Assembly (NCBI GenBank): GCA_023404805.1
Contig: JAEYAL010000129.1
Span: forward strand, 1-25,321
Reading direction: 5' to 3'
DNA from: Actinomycetes bacterium
Lineage (GTDB): Bacteria; Actinomycetota; Thermoleophilia; Solirubrobacterales; Solirubrobacteraceae
Length of the DNA: 25,321 nt
Shown: positions 15,991-23,179 of the stretch, in pieces
Position numbering within the stretch: the stretch's first letter is position 1
Layout of the letters: every line of letters begins with the position of its first letter
Made by a program: the position numbers and the translations under genes
The notes under the pieces: model-generated
What the model saw: only the letters and a program-made list of their open reading frames with translations
Told to the model about the DNA's origin: nothing
Databases searched by the model: none

Positions 15991-16019
15991 AGGGTAACGC
16001 CGCCACTCGAGCTTGGCAA
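15991..16019 (-). promoter_or_regulatory. Promoter of the 150-aa hypothetical gene
   Basis: On the minus strand, TTGCCA (16014-16019), a 17-nt spacer and TACCCT (15991-15996). Close match to the major sigma-factor consensus. It predicts a leader of about 40 nt carrying the AAAGGA ribosome binding site. Unlike most genes here, this is a leadered transcript. Confidence 0.65.
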
Positions 16020-16195
16020 GTGCTGCAAGCCCAACAAGTCTTCCCAGCCCAGGGCTGTGCTGACGGTGGAGAACGGGTACAGCTCGCGCAAGGAAGGCAA
16101 GCAGAAACGTCATCGCGCCTTCACGGCAAGTGTGGCAAGCTCTGCAGGTCTCTGCGCTCCCCCAGGCGTGAGCCAGCTTGGCAGTCAGGCTTGCC
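16015..16195. promoter_or_regulatory. Cluster of GGCAAG hexamers, candidate operator
   Basis: GGCAAG occurs at 16015-16020, 16096-16101, 16125-16130 and 16134-16139, and inverted at 16190-16195. The first covers the -35 box of the divergent gene. Two sites share a longer context, GGCAAG-N2-CTGCARG (16015-16029 and 16134-16148). Ribbon-helix-helix regulators bind short repeated sites of this kind, and such a gene begins at 16250. Confidence 0.45.
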
Positions 16196-16249
16196 GCCGA
16201 TGCTGCCGACAAGATTCCTAGCATCGTTTCCGACCGATCCGAGAACCCA

Positions 16250-16531
16250 ATGCCCGAAACGCCCGTCCGCGCCGGCCGCGCCGTCACGGTCCGCCTCAGC
16301 GACGATCTCTACGAGGCCCTCGAACAAGCCGGTGAGATGCGTGGGGTCTCGCCTATGACCGAGATCCTGCGGAAGGCCGCACTGGAGTACGTGAAGGCGG
16401 CCGCTGAGGACGACGGTGCGATTGAACGCGCCAAGCGGCAACACGAAGCACTACGGCTCCGGGCTCAGGAGCTGGAATCGCAAGAGACCGGCCAGCGGGC
16501 GCGAGGGCGCCGAAGCCGTACGGGCCACTAG
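16250..16531 (+). CDS. Ribbon-helix-helix (CopG/Arc-type) DNA-binding protein
   Basis: 93 aa. Residues about 10-52 form the ribbon-helix-helix fold: strand RAVTVRLSDDLY, helix EALEQAGEMRG, turn VSP, helix MTEILRKAALEYVKAA. The remaining 40 residues are a charged, probably helical tail ending in a basic stretch (RARGRRSRTGH). Such dimers repress transcription and often control an adjacent toxin or their own promoter. No toxin-like gene follows; the divergent 150-aa gene is the nearest candidate target. The start is ATG at 16250, which begins just before the strand. A TAGCAT at 16219-16224 could be its -10 box, but I see no matching -35 box and no clear ribosome binding site. Confidence 0.75.
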   Translation: MPETPVRAGRAVTVRLSDDLYEALEQAGEMRGVSPMTEILRKAALEYVKAAAEDDGAIERAKRQHEALRLRAQELESQETGQRARGRRSRTGH

Positions 16532-17033
16532 CCGTTCTGCCCGCTCAGCTTGTTTGCATCGGGCGCGCTCCTCCAGAGCGCACGGGTAGCCGCGTCAGCT
16601 TCCACAAGGCAGGCAGCATCACCAGATGCTTCCGTGGCAGTCAGTCGATCGCGCACCGCGCCACCGTCCGCCGGAGGCCCACTGCGGCAACCAGCATCGG
16701 AGCACGTCGCCACAGGCTCGGACATCTCGTCGACCGTTTCCAACTGAGCGCGCCGTGATCGCCGAAGGAGACTCTGCGATCGGTCCGGACAGGCATTTGT
16801 AGCCAAGGCTGACCACGCAGCCGAAACGCCGGTCAGCCTGCTGCCGTTGCCGAAGACCGGCGCTGGGGTCGTCTCCGATCAGATAGGCGACAACTGGACT
16901 GAGGTCGTCGAACCCGCGAAGCCGGCCCACTAGGCGACCCTCCGCACCCTCAAGGTCAAGCGGCCCCGCCTATCGCCCTCCGCGTTCGGTCAAGCCTGGA
17001 CAGCACCGTCCGGTTGGGCATACGCTGGCGCGA
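16532..17033. other. About 500 bp with no confident gene
   Basis: The stretch between the ribbon-helix-helix gene and CsgG-like paralog 2 has less biased composition than its surroundings. A minus-strand frame (16528-16806) and a plus-strand frame (16747-16933, ending ...GDNWTEVVEPAKPAH) are open and look partly protein-like, but neither has a good start or a recognisable domain. Its last 40 bp hold the promoter of paralog 2. Confidence 0.4.
16997..17026 (+). promoter_or_regulatory. Promoter of CsgG-like paralog 2
   Basis: TGGACA (16997-17002), an 18-nt spacer and TACGCT (17021-17026), then 7 nt to the ATG at 17034. One of the best -35/-10 pairs in the window; it predicts a leaderless mRNA. 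Confidence 0.7.
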
Positions 17034-18380
17034 ATGCGCCGCCTTCTCCCCCTCGCCGCTGCAGCGCTAGCCGCCGCGACCGCCGTCCCAGGCACCGCTG
17101 TTGCCGCGACGACCGGCAGCGTGTCCGGCAACCTCGCCGCGAAGCCGCCCAAGGGCGCACAGGCGTCCGTCGTCGCCACGAGCCTCATCGACGGCTCGGT
17201 CGTCTCCGCCACACCGGTCTCCGCGAAGGGCGCTTTCAAAGTGACGCTGCCGCCCGGCGCTTATGCGCTGTCGACGACGGTGGTCCCAAAGCCAGGGGGC
17301 GGCGCGGTGTCGACCAACGTGTTCCCGGTCTCGCTCAAAACGGGCCAGAAGCGCACCAAGATCAAGGTCGCGCCGAAGAAGCTCAAGGCGAAGAAGAAGG
17401 GCTCCGCCAAGGCGTCGCGCAGCTACCAGCAGGAGCGCGGACAGGTCACGCCCGGCGTGACGGCCTTCGGCATCGAGGAGTTCAGCGGCGGCACCGGCGA
17501 CTGGGCGTACATGGCCCGCGGCCTGTCGTACTTGCTCGTCAGCGACCTCATCGGGAAGACCGCGTGCAAGACGGCCGTGGTCGCCACCGGCCGCGACCGC
17601 GAAGCCGTCGAGAGCGAGTTCGAGCTCCAGAAGAAGTACCGCAAGTACTTCGACCCCAAGACGACCGTGGAGCGCAACCTCATCGTCCCCGACCTGTCGG
17701 TCGGCGGCTCGGTCTCCACCTCCGCCGATGGCAAGTCGGCCGAGGTGACCGTGACGATCCGCGACAGCCGCACGGGCGACGTCGTCGACACGATCACGCA
17801 GACGCTGACCGAGGACCAGGCGTTCGAGGGCGCCGAGCAGCTCGCCAAGACCGTCGGCGAGCGTGTCTGCCGCCGGCCCGCGGCGTACGAGCTCAACCTC
17901 ACGGTGAACGGCCAGGGCACGTTCGGCACGCACACCACCTCGGGCGCGCTCGACTCCACGCTCACGGCGCTGCGGTCCGGCGGCGCGCCTGGCGAGCCGA
18001 CGTCGGCGTGGTCCGGCGTCCAGAGCGGCAACTGGACCGGCGTGACGGGAACCTCGAAGATCGACTGCTCGCTGGCCGTCGGCACCACCGACCTGTCGTG
18101 GACCGCGCAGCTCGGCGTGGTCGACGACAAACAGGTCCAGGTCCAATGGAGCTTCGGCGGCCTCGGCGGCGCCACGCTGGTCGCGACGTGCCCGGTCAAA
18201 GACCGTCCTCCGGTCATCATCCCCGGCCTGCCTGGCCCGGCACTCATGGGCATCAAGCCCGACACCACGACGCTCCCGCTCTCGGGCGGCACGATCCCGC
18301 TCAGCGGTGGCGTCTCGTCCGGCGACGGCGGCTGGACGAACACCGGGCAGCTCGTCGTCAAACCGATCTGGACGAAGTAG
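17034..18380 (+). CDS. Secreted CsgG/LpoB-like protein, tandem paralog 2
   Basis: 448 aa and clearly homologous to paralog 1 along its whole length. Signal peptide residues 1-25 (ending GTAVAA). Beta-sandwich about 26-105 (GAFKVTLPPGAYALS). A linker of alternating Lys and Ala (KKLKAKKKGSAKAS). CsgG/LpoB-like region about 134-279, including QVTPGVTAFGIEEFSGG, YLLVSDLIGK and VTVTIRDSRTGDVVDTI. Beta domain about 280-448, with LPLSGGTIPLSGG and terminal VVKPIWTK. The four mature cysteines are in TACKT, RVCRRP, IDCSL and ATCPV. The start codon is fixed by the signal peptide and by TACGCT at the conserved 7-nt spacing. Paralogs 1 and 2 are closer to each other than to paralog 3. Function unknown; the architecture suggests an envelope-associated assembly. 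Confidence 0.78.
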   Translation: MRRLLPLAAAALAAATAVPGTAVAATTGSVSGNLAAKPPKGAQASVVATSLIDGSVVSATPVSAKGAFKVTLPPGAYALSTTVVPKPGGGAVSTNVFPVSLKTGQKRTKIKVAPKKLKAKKKGSAKASRSYQQERGQVTPGVTAFGIEEFSGGTGDWAYMARGLSYLLVSDLIGKTACKTAVVATGRDREAVESEFELQKKYRKYFDPKTTVERNLIVPDLSVGGSVSTSADGKSAEVTVTIRDSRTGDVVDTITQTLTEDQAFEGAEQLAKTVGERVCRRPAAYELNLTVNGQGTFGTHTTSGALDSTLTALRSGGAPGEPTSAWSGVQSGNWTGVTGTSKIDCSLAVGTTDLSWTAQLGVVDDKQVQVQWSFGGLGGATLVATCPVKDRPPVIIPGLPGPALMGIKPDTTTLPLSGGTIPLSGGVSSGDGGWTNTGQLVVKPIWTK

Positions 18381-18408
18381 ATCCCGCGGGCCAGACGTAG
18401 GAAACCGG

Positions 18409-18427
18409 TTCGGCTTGGCGCCGAACG
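18409..18427 (+). terminator. Hairpin after CsgG-like paralog 2
   Basis: GTTCGGC (18409-18415) and GCCGAAC (18421-18427) form a 7-bp stem with a 5-nt loop, 28 bp after the stop codon and before the promoter of paralog 3. It supports separate transcription of the paralogs. Confidence 0.5.
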
Positions 18428-18472
18428 CGGCAACCGGGCGGCCTAGCGCGACTTCCAGGGCGCCGCAGTGTT

Positions 18473-18478
18473 TAGGGT
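18473..18478 (+). promoter_or_regulatory. -10-like box of CsgG-like paralog 3
   Basis: TAGGGT ends 7 nt before the ATG at 18486, the same spacing as in paralogs 1 and 2. It argues for ATG 18486 over the in-frame GTG at 18468. Confidence 0.55.
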
Positions 18479-18485
18479 CCTCAGG

Positions 18486-19895
18486 ATGTCCCCCGCCGTC
18501 GGCCGACTTCGACTCCCCGCGCTCGCCTCCATGGCGGCCGCCGCTGCGCTGTCGCTGAGCGCTGGCGCGGGCCTGGCCGCCGCTCAGGCGCCGGTCAACC
18601 CGGGCGAGATCACGGGCAAGGTCACCGGCAGCCGTCCTGCGCCGTCCAAGGGCGTCGTCGTCGTGCGCGCCCTGGACGCCGCCACGGGCGCGATCGCCGA
18701 CGTCGCGACGGTCGGCAAGCGCGGCACCTACACCCTCGCGGTGCCGCCCGGCGCCTACGCCGTCCGCGCGACCGTCGTCGCCCCGGGCCGCCGCGGCGAG
18801 GCCACGATCCCCGTCACGGTCAGCGAGCAGCAGAAGCGCGCCGGCGTCACGTTCAACGCCCGCCCGAGCGGCAAGATCGCCAAGGCCGCGCGGGCCGGCG
18901 CCGCGAACCTGAGCACGCCAGCCGCGACACGCGCCTACGTCTCGACGGACGGCTCGGAAGTCTCTGGCGTCACCGCCTACACCGTCGAGCCGCTGGCTGG
19001 CGGCAGCGGCGGCTGGGCTGGGCTCCGCAAAGCGCTTCCGGCGTTCCTGCAGACCGAGCTCTACGACGCAACCACCTGCCCGACGCAGCCGATCGTCAAC
19101 TCCGCCGAGCGCAGCTACGTCGAGAACCACCTGAAGTTCCGCAGCGGCCGGGTCGTGTCGAAGGGCACCCGCGTGCAGCGCAACCTGATCATCGCCGACC
19201 TCGCCGTGACCGGAAAGCTCACGGGCCGCGGCTCGCGCGCGACCGTCGCGTTCGCCGTGGTCGACAAGCGCTCCGGCAAGGTCGTCGACGCGTTCGAGGG
19301 CTCGCTCAGCACAGCGAACTTCTCCAAGGGCGTGCGCAAGTACGCCAAGCAGATCGCCGCGCGCCTCTGCCGCACTCCGCCGGCCTACGAGCTGAAGCTG
19401 TCGGTCAACGGCACCACCGACGTGCAGTCGCACACCGCCACCGGCGTGCTCGCGGCGACGATGACGGCCAAGCAGACCGGCGGCACGGGCGGCCAGCCCG
19501 ACGCCGTTTGGCGCGGCGACGGCAAGCTCGCTTGGAGCCAGATCGCGTACACGCACAAGCCGCCGTCGGCGACCTGCCAGTTCACGAACATCGTCCCGGC
19601 GTCCGGCACCTGGAGCGCGACGCTGGCGGTCCTGGACGGCCAGCTCACCGTCGACTGGTTTCCGAGCCTGCCGTTCTACGCGGCGTTCACGGTGGCGAGC
19701 TACTCGTGCCCCGGCCAGGCGCCGATCACGAACCAGGGCGGCCCGTCGATCGGCGGGATCCTGCCGAACGCCACGCGGCTCCCGCTCAGCGGCGGCGTGC
19801 TGAACGTCAGCGGCGAGCTGAACGTCGCGAACCAGATCGTGCGCAACACCGGCACCCTGACGGTGACGCCGATCTGGGACGCGCCCGCGAGCTGA
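18486..19895 (+). CDS. Secreted CsgG/LpoB-like protein, tandem paralog 3
   Basis: 469 aa, more diverged than paralogs 1 and 2 but with the same architecture. Signal peptide about 1-34 (hydrophobic core from MAAAAALSLSAG, end LAAAQA). Beta-sandwich about 38-120 (GKVTGSRPAPSKGVVVV, then RGTYTLAVPPGAYAVR). CsgG/LpoB-like region about 155-295 (SGVTAYTVEPLAGG, LIIADLAVTGKLTG, VAFAVVDKRSGKVVDAF). C-terminal beta domain ending LTVTPIWD. Cysteines in TTCPT, RLCRTP, ATCQF and YSCPG match those of the other paralogs, suggesting two conserved disulfides. It is separated from paralog 2 by a hairpin and its own -10 box. Function unknown. Confidence 0.76.
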   Translation: MSPAVGRLRLPALASMAAAAALSLSAGAGLAAAQAPVNPGEITGKVTGSRPAPSKGVVVVRALDAATGAIADVATVGKRGTYTLAVPPGAYAVRATVVAPGRRGEATIPVTVSEQQKRAGVTFNARPSGKIAKAARAGAANLSTPAATRAYVSTDGSEVSGVTAYTVEPLAGGSGGWAGLRKALPAFLQTELYDATTCPTQPIVNSAERSYVENHLKFRSGRVVSKGTRVQRNLIIADLAVTGKLTGRGSRATVAFAVVDKRSGKVVDAFEGSLSTANFSKGVRKYAKQIAARLCRTPPAYELKLSVNGTTDVQSHTATGVLAATMTAKQTGGTGGQPDAVWRGDGKLAWSQIAYTHKPPSATCQFTNIVPASGTWSATLAVLDGQLTVDWFPSLPFYAAFTVASYSCPGQAPITNQGGPSIGGILPNATRLPLSGGVLNVSGELNVANQIVRNTGTLTVTPIWDAPAS

Positions 19896-19907
19896 GCTGC
19901 TGCGGCG

Positions 19908-19922
19908 CGGCGGGCGCCGCCG
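19908..19922. terminator. Hairpin between convergent paralog 3 and PASTA lipoprotein genes
   Basis: CGGCGG (19908-19913) and CCGCCG (19917-19922) with a 3-nt loop. It lies in the 58-bp gap between two stop codons and could serve both strands. No T-tract. Confidence 0.4.
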
Positions 19923-19953
19923 TCACGGCAGCGCCACCGCACGACAACCCGAG

Positions 19954-20535
19954 TCAGCGTGGCACGGTGCGCAGCGAAACCGCCCCGCCCTGCGGGATCG
20001 GCGACCCCGGCTCCGGCGCCTGCGCGGTGACTTCGGTCGCGTCCCCGTTGGGGCCGAGGATCGTCCCGCGCTCGAGGCCGTTTGCGGCCAGGATCGCGCG
20101 CGCATCGGGCACGCGGAACCCGACGACGGACGGCACCGTCTTCCGCTGTTTGGCCGCAGGGTTCGCCGCTGGGGGCTTCATGCCCGGCCCGCTGATCTGC
20201 TGGCCGCGCAGCGGTTGGCTCAGCTCGACGCTGAGGGGCTTGGGGGCCTTGGCGCCGTCGGTGTCGCAGTCGCCGCCCTCGTCGACCGTCACGCCGAGCT
20301 CGATCTTGTTCGCGTTCGACTTGCGCACGTCGATCTGCGGCTCGCCGTCGCAGCCCGTGAGCGCGATCAGCGGCTGGATGATCAGCGTCTGGCCCTTCGG
20401 CCCGCTTTCGACGATCGCCCAGTCAACCTGCGACCCGCCACAGCCCGCCAGGGCCGTGAGCGCTGCGGCGGCGAACGCGGAAGTCACCGCCGCGCGGGGC
20501 CGCCGAATGGTTGCGCTGAGCCGATACGTCGTCAC
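19954..20535 (-). CDS. Lipoprotein with C-terminal PASTA domain
   Basis: 193 aa. The N-terminus has a basic stretch, a hydrophobic segment and a lipobox, LTALAGC, so the mature protein is probably lipid-anchored and extracytoplasmic. The middle region (about 35-120) has a pair of cysteines and is not recognised. Residues about 130-190 form a PASTA domain (VPSVVGFRVPDARAILAANG, then QAPEPGSPIPQGGAV), a fold that in Ser/Thr kinases and penicillin-binding proteins senses peptidoglycan fragments. I chose GTG at 20535 because TAGGGT ends 7 nt upstream, exactly as in neighbouring genes; an in-frame GTG at 20544 would overlap that box. A role in cell-wall sensing is an inference from the PASTA domain. 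Confidence 0.8.
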   Translation of the reverse strand: MTTYRLSATIRRPRAAVTSAFAAAALTALAGCGGSQVDWAIVESGPKGQTLIIQPLIALTGCDGEPQIDVRKSNANKIELGVTVDEGGDCDTDGAKAPKPLSVELSQPLRGQQISGPGMKPPAANPAAKQRKTVPSVVGFRVPDARAILAANGLERGTILGPNGDATEVTAQAPEPGSPIPQGGAVSLRTVPR

Positions 20536-20542
20536 CGGCGGC

Positions 20543-20548
20543 ACCCTA
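20543..20548 (-). promoter_or_regulatory. -10-like box of the PASTA lipoprotein gene
   Basis: TAGGGT on the minus strand ends 7 nt before the GTG at 20535. It lies in a 62-bp divergent gap shared with the cupin gene, so the two promoters must overlap. Confidence 0.5.
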
Positions 20549-20584
20549 CCGGCCCGGGCGGCTTCTCCCAGGCCCCTGTGCCGG

Positions 20585-20590
20585 TACTTT
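20585..20590 (+). promoter_or_regulatory. -10-like box of the cupin gene
   Basis: TACTTT ends 7 nt before the ATG at 20598. This favours ATG 20598 over the in-frame TTG at 20589, which overlaps the box. Confidence 0.6.
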
Positions 20591-20597
20591 GCCCGTC

Positions 20598-21002
20598 ATG
20601 CTCATCAACCGCCGCGCGCCCAGCAACCACGCTCCGCAGGACTGGTTCACGGGCGACGTCTGGTACGAGGAGCTGATCGTCGCCCCTGACGGCGGCAGCC
20701 TGCGGATGCTGAGCGTGCACTTCGCGCCTGGCGCCCGCTCGTGGTGGCACACCCACCCCGTCGAGCAGGTCATCCACGTCACGCAGGGCACGTGCCTCGT
20801 GCAGCGCGAAGGCGACGCGGTCCAGGTCGTCCGCCCCGGCGAGAGCGTCTGGTTCGCACCGCACGTCGCCCATTGGCATGGCGCCGCACCCGGCACCCAC
20901 ATGACGCACCTGGCCGCGCAGCAAGCCGGAGACGACGGCACAACGGTCGAGTGGCTGCGCCCGGTGACCGACGCCGAATACGGCGCGGCGCCTGCCGCGT
21001 AG
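20598..21002 (+). CDS. Small cupin protein, bacterial hydroxynitrile-lyase-like group
   Basis: 134 aa, the usual length of a single-domain cupin. Metal-ligand positions are visible in WWHTHPVEQ (two histidines, plus Gln in place of the common Glu) and in HWHGAAP near residue 95. The first segment FTGDVWYEELIVAP and the last THMTHLAAQ resemble bacterial manganese cupins annotated as (R)-mandelonitrile lyase-like or as quercetin-dioxygenase-like. The natural substrate of most members is unknown. Its stop codon overlaps the -10-like box of the next gene, which begins 10 nt further on, so the two may be expressed both together and separately. Confidence 0.85.
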   Translation: MLINRRAPSNHAPQDWFTGDVWYEELIVAPDGGSLRMLSVHFAPGARSWWHTHPVEQVIHVTQGTCLVQREGDAVQVVRPGESVWFAPHVAHWHGAAPGTHMTHLAAQQAGDDGTTVEWLRPVTDAEYGAAPAA

Positions 21003-21005
21003 CCT
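21000..21005 (+). promoter_or_regulatory. -10-like box of the HEAT-like gene, overlapping the cupin stop codon
   Basis: TAGCCT ends 6 nt before the ATG at 21012. Its TAG is the cupin stop codon, so the match could partly reflect that. Confidence 0.4.
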
Positions 21006-21011
21006 GCGGCC

Positions 21012-22475
21012 ATGGCCGCAGCCGACGCAGAGCAGCCCGACGCCGTCAGCGAGCTGGTCTCAGGCAGCGCCGCGCTCGTGGCTGGCAAGCCGCCCGCAGC
21101 CCGCGCCGTCGCGACTTGGCTGCAGCGGTTCGACGCCCTCCCGGTGCACAGCTACCCTGCCTTCGACGAATCCAACCGCGGGTGGACGGGGCCTGGCGAT
21201 GTCGACCGATTGCTGGCGACCCGCCCGTTTCGGCGGCCGGATCCCGAAGATGCCGCGGCCCGCCAGCGACTGCGGACGGTGCTGCGCCTCAGCCATGCCA
21301 ACGGGTACATCCGCGAGGAAGCCGTCCGCGACGTCGAGCTGTCACGCGGGGTGACCGCCCTGCTGCTCGTCCGCAGCGCCGAATGGGTGGGCGCCGTGCG
21401 CCGAGCCGCCGTCGCCCGACTCCGAGAGGCGCCTGACGGGCTGCTCCTCGACGTGCTGCCGCTCGCGTTCAGACTCGCCCGACGTGATCACGGCGACGAG
21501 CTCGCGGCATTCCTGCAGGAGCACGCGGACGAGCCGCTTCTCCGCCTCGCCACTGCGCACGCCGACAGGCTCACGCGCCGCTCGGCGTGGCAGCTGATCG
21601 CCGCCTCCGGGTGGCTTACTGGCGCTGACATTGCCGAACTCGCCGGCGATCCTGATCAGGCCAACCGCCGGCTTGCCGCTGCTGGGATCGACACGCTGCC
21701 GACGGATGCGCGCCGCCGGGTCGCCGCGGGGCTCGTCAACGACCCGGTCGGCGGGATCGCAGTGACGGGCCTCCGGGTCTTGGTCGAACTCGATGGCGAC
21801 GCCCCGATCACCGCAGCGCTCGAGTCGCGGAATGTCGGTGTCCGCTGGACCGCCCAGCGGCTCGCGACGAGGCGCGGGCTCGACCCGCGCGAGTGGTATT
21901 GCACCCGTCTGCGCACCGCACCGGATGACCGCGTCGCCCTCCTGGGCTTCGCTGAGCTGGCCAAGGCAGAAGATCTGGACGACCTCCACCACCTCTTGAT
22001 CCACCCGGAAGCACGCGTGCGTTCGGCCGCTCTGCGGGCCATCGGCTGGTACGACGCTCCTGCCGCCCGCGCCGCAGCGCTGGCGGAGTTCGAGCGGCTC
22101 GACGCATCCCGCGCGCTGCGCGCCGCTGCGCGGATCCTGTCAGCGGACGGCCTCACCGCCGATGAGGCCGCCGCGCTTTCGGCGATTATCCTCAGCCCCA
22201 AACGACCACCGCGCGGCCGGGCCGCTGCGCTGCGGCTGACCCGTCCACGCCGCTGGCTGAACCTCTCGATCGCCCTGCAACTCGCAGCGCAGCGGGGAGC
22301 GGCGCCTCAGCAGCTCGGCTCGGACGAGCTCGACCGGTGGCTCCGCGACTCGGCCGTCCTCGCCGGGCGGCCGACCGACGCCGAGCGGGCCGTTATCAGC
22401 GATCTGCTCCCGCGACTCGACGAACGGAGGCGGCAGCACATCGAATTCGTCCTGCCGCCCGTGCGGACGCGCTGA
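21012..22475 (+). CDS. HEAT/ARM-like alpha-helical repeat protein, function unknown
   Basis: 487 aa, no signal peptide, probably cytoplasmic. The sequence is almost entirely alpha-helical, with many paired amphipathic helices rich in Ala, Leu and Arg. The clearest HEAT-like units are AVRRAAVARLREAPDGLLLD, VGVRWTAQRLATRRG and ARVRSAALRAIGWYDAPAAR. Such proteins are usually scaffolds or binding partners. No catalytic motif seen. The unusual N-terminal 75 residues (PVHSYPAFDESNRGWTGPGD) fit no repeat. It follows the cupin gene by 9 bp and has its own -10-like box. It is convergent with the GNAT gene. Confidence 0.75.
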   Translation: MAAADAEQPDAVSELVSGSAALVAGKPPAARAVATWLQRFDALPVHSYPAFDESNRGWTGPGDVDRLLATRPFRRPDPEDAAARQRLRTVLRLSHANGYIREEAVRDVELSRGVTALLLVRSAEWVGAVRRAAVARLREAPDGLLLDVLPLAFRLARRDHGDELAAFLQEHADEPLLRLATAHADRLTRRSAWQLIAASGWLTGADIAELAGDPDQANRRLAAAGIDTLPTDARRRVAAGLVNDPVGGIAVTGLRVLVELDGDAPITAALESRNVGVRWTAQRLATRRGLDPREWYCTRLRTAPDDRVALLGFAELAKAEDLDDLHHLLIHPEARVRSAALRAIGWYDAPAARAAALAEFERLDASRALRAAARILSADGLTADEAAALSAIILSPKRPPRGRAAALRLTRPRRWLNLSIALQLAAQRGAAPQQLGSDELDRWLRDSAVLAGRPTDAERAVISDLLPRLDERRRQHIEFVLPPVRTR

Positions 22476-22495
22476 GCCGCCCGCCGCGACCGCCT

Positions 22496-22508
22496 ACGGC
22501 TTCGCCGT
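22496..22508. terminator. Small hairpin between the convergent HEAT-like and GNAT genes
   Basis: ACGGC (22496-22500) and GCCGT (22504-22508) with a TTC loop, in the 50-bp gap between two stop codons. Short, no T-tract. Confidence 0.35.
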
Positions 22509-22525
22509 CGCGCTCGGAGATCCGC

Positions 22526-23050
22526 TCAACCCAGCGGCGCGCGCAGCCGCAGCTTCGGCTGGCCCGTCATCGGGTCGGGCCCGGCGTGGCCGTCGGGCTC
22601 GAAGCCGAAGCGCGCGTAAAACTTGCGGGCGGGCTCGTTCGCCGCGAGGGTCCACAGCGTCACCGCCGTCCAGCCGTCGGCACGCAGCTCGCTGAGCGCC
22701 TGGGTGATGAGCGCCGTGCCGACGCCGTTGCCCCAGCGGCTCGGAGCCACGTAGAACGCGGCGATCTCGGCGGTGCGCTCGTCCGGGCTCGCATCGCGGC
22801 TCGGCGTTGCCAGCGAGCAGAACCCCACGGCGACCGACCGCTGCTCGGCAACCAGCGTGTGCGCCGCATCGGTGTCGGGCTCCAGCAGCGCCTGCCAGCG
22901 CTCGGTGCGGGTCTCCAGGTCGGGCGCCGCCGCCGCGACATCCGGGAGCACGTCGCGGTACGTGGCGTCGAACGAACGCACGTGCACCGCAGCGATGCCC
23001 TCGGCATCGTCGATGTCGGCGCGAAAGACCTCGATGCCGTTGCCCGCCAT
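22526..23050 (-). CDS. GNAT-family N-acetyltransferase
   Basis: 174 aa. It transfers an acetyl group from acetyl-CoA to an amine; the substrate is unknown. The fold elements appear in order: N-terminal strand IEVFRADIDDAEGIAAVHVRS-like with the SFDATYRDVLP segment, AEIAAFYVAPSRWGNGVG giving the acetyl-CoA pyrophosphate-binding loop (here R-W-G-N-G-V-G, replacing Q/R-x-x-G-x-G/A), the helix TALITQALSELRADG, and the final NEPARKFYARFGFEPDG typical of the family. I chose ATG at 23050, which has TAAGGT ending 7 nt upstream (and GGAGGG in between that could also serve as a ribosome binding site). The open frame continues far upstream opposite the SDR gene, but that part is a shadow. Confidence 0.88.
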   Translation of the reverse strand: MAGNGIEVFRADIDDAEGIAAVHVRSFDATYRDVLPDVAAAAPDLETRTERWQALLEPDTDAAHTLVAEQRSVAVGFCSLATPSRDASPDERTAEIAAFYVAPSRWGNGVGTALITQALSELRADGWTAVTLWTLAANEPARKFYARFGFEPDGHAGPDPMTGQPKLRLRAPLG

Positions 23051-23057
23051 GCCCTCC

Positions 23058-23063
23058 ACCTTA
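23058..23063 (-). promoter_or_regulatory. -10-like box of the GNAT gene
   Basis: TAAGGT on the minus strand ends 7 nt before the ATG at 23050. The 129-bp divergent gap to the SDR gene holds both promoters. Confidence 0.5.
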
Positions 23064-23166
23064 TGGGCAGACGCAGCTGCGAGCGCAGCTCCATGTCCCG
23101 TCGGCCCACCCGTCCCGCGTGAGTTCCCTTGGGGAACTAACTGGCGCGGCCCCCTGAGCAAGCCGA

Positions 23167-23172
23167 TAGGTT
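23167..23172 (+). promoter_or_regulatory. -10-like box of the SDR gene
   Basis: TAGGTT ends 7 nt before the ATG at 23180. No strong -35 box seen. Confidence 0.55.
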
Positions 23173-23179
23173 CCAGACC

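Noticed and set aside
16250..16747. Toxin-antitoxin pair with the ribbon-helix-helix protein as antitoxin
   Set aside because: No RelE-, PIN- or Fic-like partner is visible downstream, and the divergent gene has no toxin hallmark.
16528..16930. Minus-strand frames 16528-16806 and 16619-16930 as genes
   Set aside because: They overlap each other and the ribbon-helix-helix stop region, lack ribosome binding sites or -10 boxes, and show no recognisable domain.
18198..18212. GACCGTCCTCCGGTC in paralog 2 as another copy of the coding palindromic element
   Set aside because: Only 5-bp arms, no GCTAT centre, wrong spacing, on the plus coding strand, and paralog 1 has an equally long segment there.
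17067..19556. Very long minus-strand open frame opposite CsgG-like paralogs 2 and 3
   Set aside because: The plus-strand genes have signal peptides, paralogous conservation and promoters. The minus-strand frame is Arg/Ala/Gly shadow sequence.
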